8,033 nucleotides of DNA from Pelagibius sp050043265 (GTDB lineage: Bacteria > Pseudomonadota > Alphaproteobacteria > Kiloniellales > Kiloniellaceae), in assembly GCA_050043265.1 (NCBI GenBank), contig JBHJIR010000088.1, positions 1-8,033 on the forward strand, given 5' to 3'. Numbering within the stretch: position 1 is the first letter of the stretch; every line of letters begins with the position of its first letter. This document shows, in pieces, positions 1 through 6,746 of the stretch. The translations under genes were made by a program, and so were the position numbers. The notes beneath the pieces were generated by a model. That model saw only the letters and a list, made by a program, of their open reading frames with translations. It did not search any database and was not told the origin of the DNA.

Positions 1-238
1 GCTGAAGGCGAAGAACATCGAGATCATCCCGGCCACCTTCAAGGAGACCATGGCGCTGGGCTGCAACGTCGTCGCCCTGGGCGGCGCCCGCGTGCTGTCG
101 ACCGCCGGTGCCAAGGACCTGAATGCCAAACTGCGCGCGGCGGGCTTCAAGGTGTACGATCCCGACATGACCATGTTCACCTGGGCCGGCGGCGGCGTGC
201 ACTGCATGTGCCAGCCGCTGAACCGAGAGGCGGCGTGA
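1..238 (+). CDS. Amidinotransferase/DDAH-superfamily hydrolase, C-terminal part (5' truncated by window)
   Basis: Only the last 78 residues are visible, read in the frame that opens at base 2. The segment ALGCNVVALGG followed about 40 residues later by GGGVHCMCQPL is the C-terminal signature of the guanidine-modifying superfamily (arginine deiminase, dimethylarginine dimethylaminohydrolase, glycine amidinotransferase, agmatine deiminase). In this family the Cys after the His of the GGGxHC motif is the nucleophile that attacks the guanidino carbon, so the catalytic Cys is present here. Enzymes of this group release citrulline, an amine, ammonia or a urea-type product from guanidino compounds in the cytoplasm. 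The precise substrate is set by the N-terminal part, which is missing. The gene ends 54 bases before an ABC importer on the same strand, so co-transcription is likely. The family call is firm; a choice between DDAH, amidinotransferase and deiminase would be a guess. Confidence 0.85.
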   Translation, partial: LKAKNIEIIPATFKETMALGCNVVALGGARVLSTAGAKDLNAKLRAAGFKVYDPDMTMFTWAGGGVHCMCQPLNREAA

Positions 239-281
239 CGCAGCCGCGCACAGACGAGGCGCCCTGCCCTGCCGCACAGCC

Positions 282-286
282 GGAGG
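282..286 (+). promoter_or_regulatory. Shine-Dalgarno for the TTG start of the ATPase gene
   Basis: GGAGG lies six bases before a TTG at 293. The N-terminus that follows from this TTG has the length expected before the Walker A motif, with the motif starting at residue 41. This supports the non-ATG start. Confidence 0.7.
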
Positions 287-292
287 ACGGAT

Positions 293-1375
293 TTGGCTGA
301 CGCGTCGACGGCCTATCTGCGGGCGGTGGAGATCACCAAAAACTACGGGCCGGTGACGGCGCTGGACCGCGTATCCCTCGATATCGCCCAGGGCGAGTTC
401 CTCACCCTGCTCGGGCCCTCGGGCTCGGGCAAGACCACCTTCCTCATGTGCCTGGCCGGTTTCGTCGAGGCGTCCTCCGGGCGCCTGGAGGAGGCCGGCA
501 CCGACATCACGCGCCGGCCCGCCGAGGACCGCCGCTACGGCATGGTGTTCCAGGGTTATGCCCTGTTCCCCCACATGACCGTCGCCGACAACGTGGCCTT
601 CCCCCTGCGGGTCGGCCGCATGGCGCGCAGCGAACGCAAGGCGCGGGTGGCGGAGATGCTGGAGACCGTCGGCCTGGACGGCTATGGCGACCGCCGGCCG
701 CGCCAGCTTTCGGGCGGCCAGCAGCAGCGCGTGGCGCTGGCCCGCGCGCTCATTTCCCATCCCCCGGTCCTGCTGCTCGACGAGCCGTTGTCGGCGCTCG
801 ACAAGAACCTGCGCGAGCAGATGCAGGAGGAGATCAAGTCGCTGCACCGCAAGACCGGCAGCACCTTCGTCTTCGTGACCCACGACCAGACCGAAGCCCT
901 GTCGATGTCGTCGCGGGTGGCAATCTTCAACCACGGCCAACTGCAGCAGGTCGGCACGCCGCAGGAGGTCTACGAGCACCCGACCAACCGCTTCGTCGCG
1001 GAATTCCTCGGGCGCATCAACCTCATTCCGCTGCAGCAGGCGCAGCTCGACGGCGGCCGCCTGACGGGCCGCTTCGAGGACCAGGTGCTGACGACCGCAG
1101 CCGGGCGGGCCACCGCCGACGCACCGGTCATCGCGGTGCGGCCGGAATACATGCGGCTGTCCCAGGCCGCGCCCGGCGCCGGCGAAAACGGCATTCGCGC
1201 CACGGTGCGCGACCGCGTCTACGGCGGCGCCCATTCGGTCCTGCTGCTGTCTTCGGCCTCGGGCCTTGAGCTCTCGCTGGATATCGGAAGCCATGCCGAC
1301 CTGCTGTCGGCCGCCTGCGGCGAGCAGGTCTGGATCACCTGGCCACAGGATACCGGCGTCGCCATGTCCGGCTAG
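293..1375 (+). CDS. Polyamine-type ABC transporter ATP-binding protein (PotA-like)
   Basis: This is the cytoplasmic ATPase that powers the importer encoded by the next three genes. All nucleotide-binding motifs are intact: Walker A GPSGSGKTT (residues 41-49), Q-loop VFQGYALFPH (Gln 87), signature LSGGQQQR (139-146), Walker B VLLLDEP (159-165), D-loop SALD (167-170) and H-loop VTHDQTEAL (His 197). Residues from about 235 to 360 form a C-terminal extension ending in a TOBE-like beta region, with the typical AVRPEYMRL strand near its centre. This places it in the CUT/POT/FbpC class of ATPases rather than the amino acid class. Its 360 residues are normal for the family. It starts at TTG with a strong GGAGG. 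It follows the hydrolase by 54 bases and precedes the binding protein by 65 bases. Ferric iron or thiamine relatives have similar ATPases, but the partner proteins favour a polyamine-like class. Confidence 0.93.
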   Translation: MADASTAYLRAVEITKNYGPVTALDRVSLDIAQGEFLTLLGPSGSGKTTFLMCLAGFVEASSGRLEEAGTDITRRPAEDRRYGMVFQGYALFPHMTVADNVAFPLRVGRMARSERKARVAEMLETVGLDGYGDRRPRQLSGGQQQRVALARALISHPPVLLLDEPLSALDKNLREQMQEEIKSLHRKTGSTFVFVTHDQTEALSMSSRVAIFNHGQLQQVGTPQEVYEHPTNRFVAEFLGRINLIPLQQAQLDGGRLTGRFEDQVLTTAAGRATADAPVIAVRPEYMRLSQAAPGAGENGIRATVRDRVYGGAHSVLLLSSASGLELSLDIGSHADLLSAACGEQVWITWPQDTGVAMSG

Positions 1376-1440
1376 CCGATGTTGTCTTGAGTTCGCGTTG
1401 TTTGAGTGCACAGGGAAAAACCAAAAAAAGGACGGAGAAC
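1376..1440 (+). promoter_or_regulatory. A-rich, low-GC leader of the binding-protein gene
   Basis: This 65-base gap has 30 G/C by hand count, far below the flanking genes. It carries TTGAGT twice (1387-1392 and 1402-1407), 15 bases apart in the same orientation, then two A-tracts, and AAGGA at 1428-1432 eight bases before the ATG at 1441. GGAG at 1434-1437 is too close to be the better site. The make-up suits a strong translation leader or an internal promoter that raises binding-protein levels, but no convincing -35/-10 pair was found. Confidence 0.4.
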
Positions 1441-2538
1441 ATGGAAGCTAAGAACTGGGGCCGACTGCTTGCAGCGGCCGAGAACGGAACGATCAACCGC
1501 CGAAACTTCACCAAGGCCGTCGGCGCTGCGCTGGCCCTGCCGGTGGCGTTGCGGGCGAGCCTCTCCTTCGCGCAGGCCAAGGAACTGGTGCTGGTCAACT
1601 GGGGCGGCGACGCCATCAAGGCCTACGGCGAAGCCTACGGAAACGCCTTCGAGGAAAAGACCGGCATCGCCGTGAAGATGGACGGCTCCGGCCCGACCGA
1701 GGGCGCCATCACCGCCCAGGCCAAGAGCGGCAATGTGACCTGGGATATCGTCGATGCCGACCCCTTCTCGGCCATCACCCTGGGTAAGCAGGGCCTGTTG
1801 CAGCCGATCGACTACAGCGTCGTCGACAAGTCGAAGACCCGCGAAGGCTTCGGCTGGGAACACGCCATGTCGGCCTACTTCTTCAGCTACGTCGTGGCCT
1901 ACGATTCGGAACTCTATCCCGAAGCGCCGACCTCCATGGCCGACTTCTTCGACGTCGAGAAGTTCCCCGGCAGCCGCGCCATGTACAAGTGGGGCGTGTC
2001 GAGCTGGGAAGCCGCGTTGCTGGCGGACGGCGCCACGGCGGCCAATCTCTATCCCCTCGATCTCGACAAGGCCCATGCCAAGCTCAGCGCCTTCAAGGAA
2101 CACGTGGTCTCCTTCTGGGGCGGCGGCGCCGAAAGCCAGACCGCGATGCTGACCGGCGAAGCCTCCATGGGTATCGTCTGGAGCACCCGTGCCAAGCTGA
2201 TCGAGGAAGAGTCCGACGGGCGCATCAAGTACTTCTGGGATGAAGGCCTGCTGTCGCCTGGCGCCATGGCGGTACTGGAGAACACCCCGGGCGGGCGCGA
2301 CAACGCCATGAACTTCCTGGCCAGCATGCAGGATCCGGCAAAGCAGCTCGTCATGTTCGAGATGCTGGGCCAGGGCCCGGCCAATCCGGCGGCCGACGAC
2401 CTGATCCCCGACGACCAGAAGCGCCACAACTGTGTGGCCCCGGAGAACATGGCCAAGCAGATCCCGCTGGACATGGAGTGGTATGCCGAGAATTACTCGG
2501 CGGCGCTGGACACCTACCTGGCCATGATTTCGGCCTGA
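1441..2538 (+). CDS. Spermidine/putrescine-type ABC transporter substrate-binding protein with Tat signal
   Basis: This is the periplasmic receptor that would capture the ligand and deliver it to the two permeases. The 365-residue length from the ATG at 1441 is usual for PotD-like (SBP_bac_8-type) proteins. The N-terminus has NRRNFTKA (twin Arg at 20-21), then a hydrophobic stretch of Ala, Leu and Val (26-37), and a likely cleavage site near AQA (44-46), so export looks Tat-dependent. The mature protein opens with ELVLVNWGGDAIKAYGEAY and EKTGIAV, the family's first beta strand and helix. A later WDIVDAD segment and WGGGAESQTAMLTGEASMGI, where the ligand-binding cleft and hinge lie in relatives, also fit. 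An upstream in-frame TTG at 1387 would add 18 residues with no ribosome site, so it was rejected. The ligand cannot be read from sequence; spermidine/putrescine is a class label only. Confidence 0.92.
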   Translation: MEAKNWGRLLAAAENGTINRRNFTKAVGAALALPVALRASLSFAQAKELVLVNWGGDAIKAYGEAYGNAFEEKTGIAVKMDGSGPTEGAITAQAKSGNVTWDIVDADPFSAITLGKQGLLQPIDYSVVDKSKTREGFGWEHAMSAYFFSYVVAYDSELYPEAPTSMADFFDVEKFPGSRAMYKWGVSSWEAALLADGATAANLYPLDLDKAHAKLSAFKEHVVSFWGGGAESQTAMLTGEASMGIVWSTRAKLIEEESDGRIKYFWDEGLLSPGAMAVLENTPGGRDNAMNFLASMQDPAKQLVMFEMLGQGPANPAADDLIPDDQKRHNCVAPENMAKQIPLDMEWYAENYSAALDTYLAMISA

Positions 2539-2576
2539 TCGAGACCCACGGCAAAAGGGCAGCGGAGCGACAGCGG

Positions 2577-3410
2577 ATGACCGACCGGAGACGGACCCTC
2601 GGCTATGTCGCCCTGATCGCGCCGCTGCCCCTTTTTCTGGCGGCGGTCTATCTGCTGCCTTTCCTGGGCGTGGTGGAGTGGAGCGTCACCCTGCCCGAGC
2701 CAGGCCTTTCCCAGTACGAGCGGGTGTTCACCGATCCCATCGTGCTGGGCGTGTTCTGGCGCACCCTGCGGGTCTGCTGCATCGTCACCCTGCTGACCGC
2801 GGAGCTGGCCTATGCGATCTCCTACGTCTGGGTCTGCGGCAGCAAGACCCAGCAGAGGATCGTGGAGTTCGGCGTGCTGATCCCCTTCTGGATTTCCACC
2901 CTGACCCGCGCCTTCGGCTGGCTCGCGCTGCTGTACAATCGCGGCATCATCAACACCACGCTGAAGAACCTCGGCATCATCGACTTTCCGCTGCACCTGG
3001 TGCGCAACGAGTTCGGCGTCGTCGTCGGCATGACCCACTTCCTGATTCCCTTCGCCGTGCTGCCGCTGGTTTCCTCCATGCGCCACCTCGACCACCGCGT
3101 CCTGATGGCGGCGCGCGGCATGGGCGCCAGCCGCACGCGCACCTTCTGGTCGGTCTTCCTGCCGATGACGACACCCGGCATCATCGGCGCGGCGATGATC
3201 ACCTTCATCTTCTCGCTGGGCTTTTTCATCACCCCGGCCATCCTGGGCGGCGGGCGCAGCGTGCTGATCGCCGAGTTCATCTACGTGCAGACCTTCCAGA
3301 CCGTGAACTGGGGCCTGACCGGCGCGATCTCCGTGGTGATCGTCGCCCTCGCGGCGCTGCTGATCGCACTGTTCCTGCGCGTCGCGCGCGTGAAGAACCT
3401 GGTCGGCTGA
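2577..3410 (+). CDS. ABC transporter permease (PotB-like)
   Basis: This is the first of two inner-membrane subunits forming the translocation channel. The 277 residues hold about six hydrophobic segments, the first at residues 8-32, with others near 62-85, 95-120, 146-166, 200-225 and 245-268. The cytoplasmic EAA loop that docks on the ATPase is at about 175-200 (LMAARGMGASRTRTFWSVFLP), with its conserved Gly. The chosen ATG at 2577 has GGAG at 2564-2567 nine bases upstream and starts MTDRRR directly before the first membrane helix. The open frame reaches back to 2478, but that would overlap the binding-protein gene and add a polar, non-family N-terminus. It is 38 bases after the binding-protein gene and 4 bases before the second permease, so translational coupling is likely. 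Confidence 0.92.
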   Translation: MTDRRRTLGYVALIAPLPLFLAAVYLLPFLGVVEWSVTLPEPGLSQYERVFTDPIVLGVFWRTLRVCCIVTLLTAELAYAISYVWVCGSKTQQRIVEFGVLIPFWISTLTRAFGWLALLYNRGIINTTLKNLGIIDFPLHLVRNEFGVVVGMTHFLIPFAVLPLVSSMRHLDHRVLMAARGMGASRTRTFWSVFLPMTTPGIIGAAMITFIFSLGFFITPAILGGGRSVLIAEFIYVQTFQTVNWGLTGAISVVIVALAALLIALFLRVARVKNLVG

Positions 3411-3414
3411 GCCC

Positions 3415-4227
3415 ATGGCCATCTACCGCCCCGGCCCCGTCGCCCTGTTGCTGAGCGCCCTGATCGTGCTGTTCCTGCTGGCGCCGCTGATCGCCGTGGT
3501 GCCGACCTCGCTCACGCCGTCCAGCTATCTCTCGCTGCCGACGGACGCGCTGTCCCTGCGCCACTACCGCACCCTTATCGAAGCCCCGGAATGGGGCGAG
3601 AGCATCCTGCTGAGCCTGCTGGTCGGCGTCGTTTCCAGCACCATCGCCACCACCCTGGCGGTGATGTTCGGGCTCGGTATCTGGTTCCTGCAGCCGCGCC
3701 TGACCGCCCTGCTCGTCGGCTTCGTCCTGCTGCCGATGATCGTGCCGCCGGTGGTCTCGGCGGTGACGCTCTACTTCCTGCTGACGTCGCTGTCGCAGAT
3801 TTCCAGCGCCATCGGCTACGACACCTGGCCCGGCGTCGTCATCGCCCACGTCGTCATGATCTCGCCCTTCGCGGTCATCATGGTGCTGGTCGCCCTGGCG
3901 CGGGTCGAGCGCAGCATGGACATGGCGGCACGCGGCATGGGCGCCACCCTGGCGCAGCGCGTCTTCCTGGTGGTGCTGCCCAACATCCGTTTCGGGGTCA
4001 TCGCCGCCGCCTTCCTGAGCTTCGTGCTGTCATGGGAGGAAATCGCGGTGACCCTGTTCATCACCAGCGTGGAGGCGGTCACCCTGCCGCGCCTGCTGTG
4101 GATGGGCCTGCGCGACAACGTCGACCCCGCCGTGGCCGCGATCTCGGTGGTGCTGATCGCCGTGACGGTCGTCGCCCTGATGGTCGTCAACGCCATACGG
4201 CCAAGCCGCGGCAGCCCGATGGCCTGA
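3415..4227 (+). CDS. ABC transporter permease (PotC-like)
   Basis: This is the second channel subunit, 270 residues, and completes the importer. Hydrophobic segments lie near residues 8-30, 63-92, 98-126, 139-164, 193-218 and 238-260. The EAA loop is at about 168-195 (DMAARGMGATLAQRVFLVVLP), matching the equivalent loop of the first permease (AARGMGA in both). Before it, the PMIVPPVVSAVTLYFLL helix is characteristic of PotC-type permeases. The gene starts 4 bases after the stop of the first permease, with no good ribosome site of its own, so it probably depends on coupled translation. It is the last gene of the operon: the next gene converges on it from the other strand, 40 bases away. Confidence 0.92.
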   Translation: MAIYRPGPVALLLSALIVLFLLAPLIAVVPTSLTPSSYLSLPTDALSLRHYRTLIEAPEWGESILLSLLVGVVSSTIATTLAVMFGLGIWFLQPRLTALLVGFVLLPMIVPPVVSAVTLYFLLTSLSQISSAIGYDTWPGVVIAHVVMISPFAVIMVLVALARVERSMDMAARGMGATLAQRVFLVVLPNIRFGVIAAAFLSFVLSWEEIAVTLFITSVEAVTLPRLLWMGLRDNVDPAVAAISVVLIAVTVVALMVVNAIRPSRGSPMA

Positions 4228-4252
4228 GGCCCGCGTGGCCCGATTCAGCCTG

Positions 4253-4265
4253 GCCGGCCGCCGGC
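4253..4265. terminator. Small GC hairpin between convergent genes
   Basis: GCCGG-CCG-CCGGC forms a 5-bp perfect stem with a 3-base loop, lying wholly in the 40-bp gap between the transporter operon and the aldolase gene. There is no T-tract on either strand, so an intrinsic terminator is not proven. It could at most stabilise 3' ends or aid factor-dependent termination. Confidence 0.25.
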
Positions 4266-4267
4266 GG

Positions 4268-5029
4268 TCAGTCCCGGAAGTTGGAGCCTTCCTCGTCGAG
4301 GATCGCCACCAGTTCGCCCAGGTGCTTGCCCTCGCTGGGGTAGGCTGCGATCTGCTCGGCCGTGCGCCGGGCGACCGTGTCGGAGAGCCGGCGCAGCGGC
4401 TGGCCGGTCCACAGCGCCTTGATGTAGGTTTCCGCCGCCCGCTCGAAGTAATACAGGCGGTCGAAGGCATCGGCGACGTTATCGCCCAGCACCATGACGC
4501 CGTGGTTGCCCATCACCATCACCTTCACCTTGGGATCGGCGAGCAACTGCGCGCAGCGTTCCCCCTCTTCCTCGAAGGCGAGGCCGGCATAGCCCTCGTC
4601 GACCACGTGGCGGTCGAAGAAGGCCGCCGTGTTCTGATCGATCGCCGGCAGCCGGCTGTCGGCCAGGCTGGCCAGCACCGTCGAATAGACCGGGTGCGCA
4701 TGCAGCACGCAGCGCGCATGCGGGCAGTGGCGGTGCACCGCGCCGTGCAGGCCCCACGCGGTCGGGTCCGGCGCATCCGGCGCGTTCAGCGTGTCGGGAT
4801 CGTCGGCATCCAGCAGCAGCAGGTCGCTGGCCTTGATACGGCTGAAGTGGCGCTGGTTCGGATTGATCAGGAAGCGCTTGCCGCTGTCGTCCACGGCCAG
4901 CGAGAAATGGTTGGCCACGCCTTCGTGCATGTTCATGCGGGCGGCCCAGCGGAATGCCGCCGCGAGATCGCAACGCTCCTTCCTGAAGGGCATGTTGTGA
5001 TCGGAGGCGAGATGGGCGGCGGCAACCAT
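4268..5029 (-). CDS. Class II aldolase/adducin family protein
   Basis: This cytoplasmic protein of 253 residues is typical in length for the class II aldolase/adducin fold, which covers fuculose-phosphate aldolases, ribulose-phosphate epimerases and many uncharacterised enzymes. Family metal ligands are visible: VLHAHPVYSTVLA gives His 110 and His 112, and MVMGNHGVMVLG gives His 176. The N-terminal MHEGVANHFSLAV and FLINPNQRHFSRI are typical of the adducin-like COG0235 subgroup. The acidic residue that serves as catalytic Glu in FucA, four positions before the conserved His, is Ala 91 here (PTAWGLH versus SSEWRFH). A canonical retro-aldol reaction is therefore doubtful. The ATG has AAGGA seven bases upstream (5037-5041). 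It is divergent from the aldehyde dehydrogenase gene and convergent with the transporter. Substrate unknown; the neighbouring genes suggest a role in the same catabolic route. Confidence 0.88.
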   Translation of the reverse strand: MVAAAHLASDHNMPFRKERCDLAAAFRWAARMNMHEGVANHFSLAVDDSGKRFLINPNQRHFSRIKASDLLLLDADDPDTLNAPDAPDPTAWGLHGAVHRHCPHARCVLHAHPVYSTVLASLADSRLPAIDQNTAAFFDRHVVDEGYAGLAFEEEGERCAQLLADPKVKVMVMGNHGVMVLGDNVADAFDRLYYFERAAETYIKALWTGQPLRRLSDTVARRTAEQIAAYPSEGKHLGELVAILDEEGSNFRD

Positions 5030-5297
5030 TGTCTGTTCCTTCAGTCTTTGTCAGGCGGTCTTTAATCAGGCGGATTTATCTGTGTGCGAAGAGATGCCAG
5101 GATCGCGACCGTTCGGCTTGCGGGCCGCCGGCGCGGCACAGGCATATAACGTATCTCCGCGTGACCGGTGGCCGCAAGAGATGGTTCCGCGGGCCGGAGA
5201 ACCCGCTCCCGGTGCCGGGTTGCGATTGCGCGGCCGGCAATCTCGTGCATAGTCGACGGCAACCCGGTATCAGCCAATCCAGGAGCGGACGTTCGCC
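5030..5297. promoter_or_regulatory. Divergent control region between aldolase-family and aldehyde dehydrogenase genes
   Basis: This 268-bp gap holds no convincing gene; overlapping open frames are shadows. It must carry promoters for both directions. The best -10-like hexamer on the plus strand is TATAAC at 5145-5150 (five of six to consensus), but no matching -35 is at a normal distance. Another weak pair is TTGCGC at 5226-5231 with CATAGT at 5248-5253. Toward the aldolase gene the sequence is locally AT-rich (5058-5082) without a clear pair. The ALDH ribosome site is AGGAG at 5281-5285, 12 bases before its ATG, slightly far. Confidence 0.55.
5200..5221. promoter_or_regulatory. Inverted repeat AACCCG-N10-CGGGTT, possible operator
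   Basis: A perfect 6-bp inverted repeat with a 10-bp spacer sits about 77-98 bases before the ALDH start codon. The AACCCG half-site occurs again at 5261-5266 in direct orientation. A shorter palindrome CCCGG-TG-CCGGG (5208-5219) overlaps it. The spacing puts the half-site centres 16 bp apart, a plausible dimer site, but no regulator gene is in the window to link to it. Confidence 0.3.
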
Positions 5298-6725
5298 ATG
5301 TCTCACCATCTGAAATTCTTCATCGACGGCGCCTGGGTCGACCCGGCCAAGCCCGCGACCCTGGACGTCATCGACCCCTCGACGGAGGAGGCCTACACGC
5401 AGATCTCGGTCGGCTCGGCCGCCGACGTGGACCGGGCCGTGGCCGCCGCCAAGGCCGCCTTCCCGGCCTTTGCGGTCACCAGCCAGGCCGAGCGGCTGGC
5501 CCTGCTGAAGCGGATCCTCGCGGCCTACAACGAGCGCTATGAGGATATCGCCCAGGCGGTCAGCCAGGAGATGGGCGCGCCGATCAGCTTCGCCCGCGAA
5601 GCCCAGGCCGCCGCCGGGCAGGGCCACATGGAAGCGGCCATCGCGGCGCTGGAGAGCTACACCTTCTCCGAAAAGCGCGGCACCACAATGGTGGTGAAGG
5701 AGCCGGTCGGCGTCTGCGCGCTGATCACGCCGTGGAACTGGCCGCTGAACCAGATCGTCTGCAAGGTGGCGCCGGCCCTGGCCGCCGGCTGCACGGTGGT
5801 GCTGAAGCCGTCCGAAATCGCGCCGATCTCCGGGATCATTTTCTCCGAAGTGATGGAGGCCGCCGGCACCCCCAAGGGCGTCTACAACATGATCAACGGC
5901 ACCGGGCCCGATGTCGGCCAGGTCATGGCCGGACACCCGGACGTCGACATGGTCTCCTTCACCGGATCGACCCGGGCGGGCACCATCGTCGCCAAGACGG
6001 CGGCGGATACGGTCAAGCGGGTCGCCCAGGAGCTGGGCGGCAAGTCGCCCAACATCATACTGCCGGACGCCGACCTGGAAGACGCCGTGCGCCAGGGCGT
6101 CCAGGGCTGCTTCGGCAACACCGGCCAGTCCTGCGACGCGCCGACGCGCATGCTGGTGCCGGCGGAAAAGCACGACGAGGCGCTGGCCTACGCCAAGTCG
6201 GAAGCCGAGACCTTCGTCACCGGCGACCCGCGCGCCGAGGGCACCACCCTGGGCCCGGTGGTCAGCCAGGTGCAGTTCGACAAGATCCAGCGCCTGATCG
6301 AGGCGGGCATCGCCGAGGGCGCCACCCTGGTGGCGGGCGGCCCGGGGCGCCCGGAGAACCTCAACCGCGGCTACTACGTGCGCCCCACGGTGTTCGGCAA
6401 CGTGACCAACGACATGACCATCGCGCGGGAGGAAATCTTCGGCCCGGTGCTCTCCATCCTGTCCTACCAGGACGAGGACGACGCGGTGGCCATTGCCAAC
6501 GATACGGTCTACGGCCTGGCGGCCTATCTGCAGTCCGGCGACATCGGCCACGCCCGCAAGGTGGCGGCGCGGCTGCGCGCCGGGTCGGTCTATGTGAACT
6601 ATCCGGCGTGGGATACCGCCGCGCCCTTCGGCGGCTACAAGCAGTCCGGCAACGGCCGCGAGTACGCCGACTGGGCGATCCACGACTTCCTGGAGATCAA
6701 GGGCATCGTCGGCTACGGCGACTGA
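5298..6725 (+). CDS. NAD(P)-dependent aldehyde dehydrogenase
   Basis: This enzyme of the ALDH superfamily oxidises an aldehyde to the acid in the cytoplasm. The 475 residues match the family's usual size and all key residues are present: Asn 147 in TPWNWP, the cofactor-binding Lys 170 in VLKPSE, FTGST (221-225), the general base Glu 245 in QELGGKSPN, the nucleophile Cys 279 in GNTGQSCDAPTR, and Glu 379 in EEIFGPV for the nicotinamide ribose. The C-terminal PFGGYKQSGNGRE (443-455) is also typical. The GQSC[ND]APTRMLVP context is that of a broad group of proteobacterial ALDHs whose substrates are mostly unassigned (semialdehydes and aromatic aldehydes among known relatives). It is transcribed away from the class II aldolase-family gene from a shared region, which suggests the two act in one pathway. 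A complete, probably active enzyme; substrate not assignable. Confidence 0.95.
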   Translation: MSHHLKFFIDGAWVDPAKPATLDVIDPSTEEAYTQISVGSAADVDRAVAAAKAAFPAFAVTSQAERLALLKRILAAYNERYEDIAQAVSQEMGAPISFAREAQAAAGQGHMEAAIAALESYTFSEKRGTTMVVKEPVGVCALITPWNWPLNQIVCKVAPALAAGCTVVLKPSEIAPISGIIFSEVMEAAGTPKGVYNMINGTGPDVGQVMAGHPDVDMVSFTGSTRAGTIVAKTAADTVKRVAQELGGKSPNIILPDADLEDAVRQGVQGCFGNTGQSCDAPTRMLVPAEKHDEALAYAKSEAETFVTGDPRAEGTTLGPVVSQVQFDKIQRLIEAGIAEGATLVAGGPGRPENLNRGYYVRPTVFGNVTNDMTIAREEIFGPVLSILSYQDEDDAVAIANDTVYGLAAYLQSGDIGHARKVAARLRAGSVYVNYPAWDTAAPFGGYKQSGNGREYADWAIHDFLEIKGIVGYGD

Positions 6726-6746
6726 CCGCCCGTAGGCCGTCCCCGT

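Noticed and set aside
239..292. Possible riboswitch (for example guanidine-type) between hydrolase and ATPase genes
   Set aside because: The 54-base gap is too short and shows no paired helices or conserved riboswitch core; any such element would lie upstream of the truncated hydrolase gene.
448..1269. Alternative plus-strand frame of 273 codons inside the ATPase gene
   Set aside because: It is an Arg/Pro/Gly/Ala-rich frame shadow of an ATPase with every motif intact.
1372..2427. Minus-strand open frame of 351 codons opposite the binding-protein gene
   Set aside because: The plus-strand gene has a signal peptide, ribosome site and family sequence; the antisense product has no family-like motif.
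2478..2576. Extended N-terminus for the first permease
   Set aside because: It would overlap the binding-protein gene by 61 bases and add a polar 33-residue stretch; the ATG at 2577 has a better-placed ribosome site and the expected first helix.
4235..5065. Plus-strand open frame of 276 codons opposite the aldolase-family gene
   Set aside because: It covers a well-supported minus-strand gene with metal-binding motifs; the plus product is a shadow rich in Arg, Val and His.
5183..5203. Inverted repeat GGTTC-N11-GAACC in the divergent region
   Set aside because: The arms are only 5 bp and one overlaps the stronger AACCCG repeat; too weak to list as a separate site.
5076..6683. Minus-strand open frame of 535 codons opposite the aldehyde dehydrogenase gene
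   Set aside because: It is an antisense shadow in GC-rich DNA: composition is low in complexity, rich in Gly, Arg, Asp and His, with no recognisable domain, and the plus strand encodes a complete ALDH with all catalytic residues.
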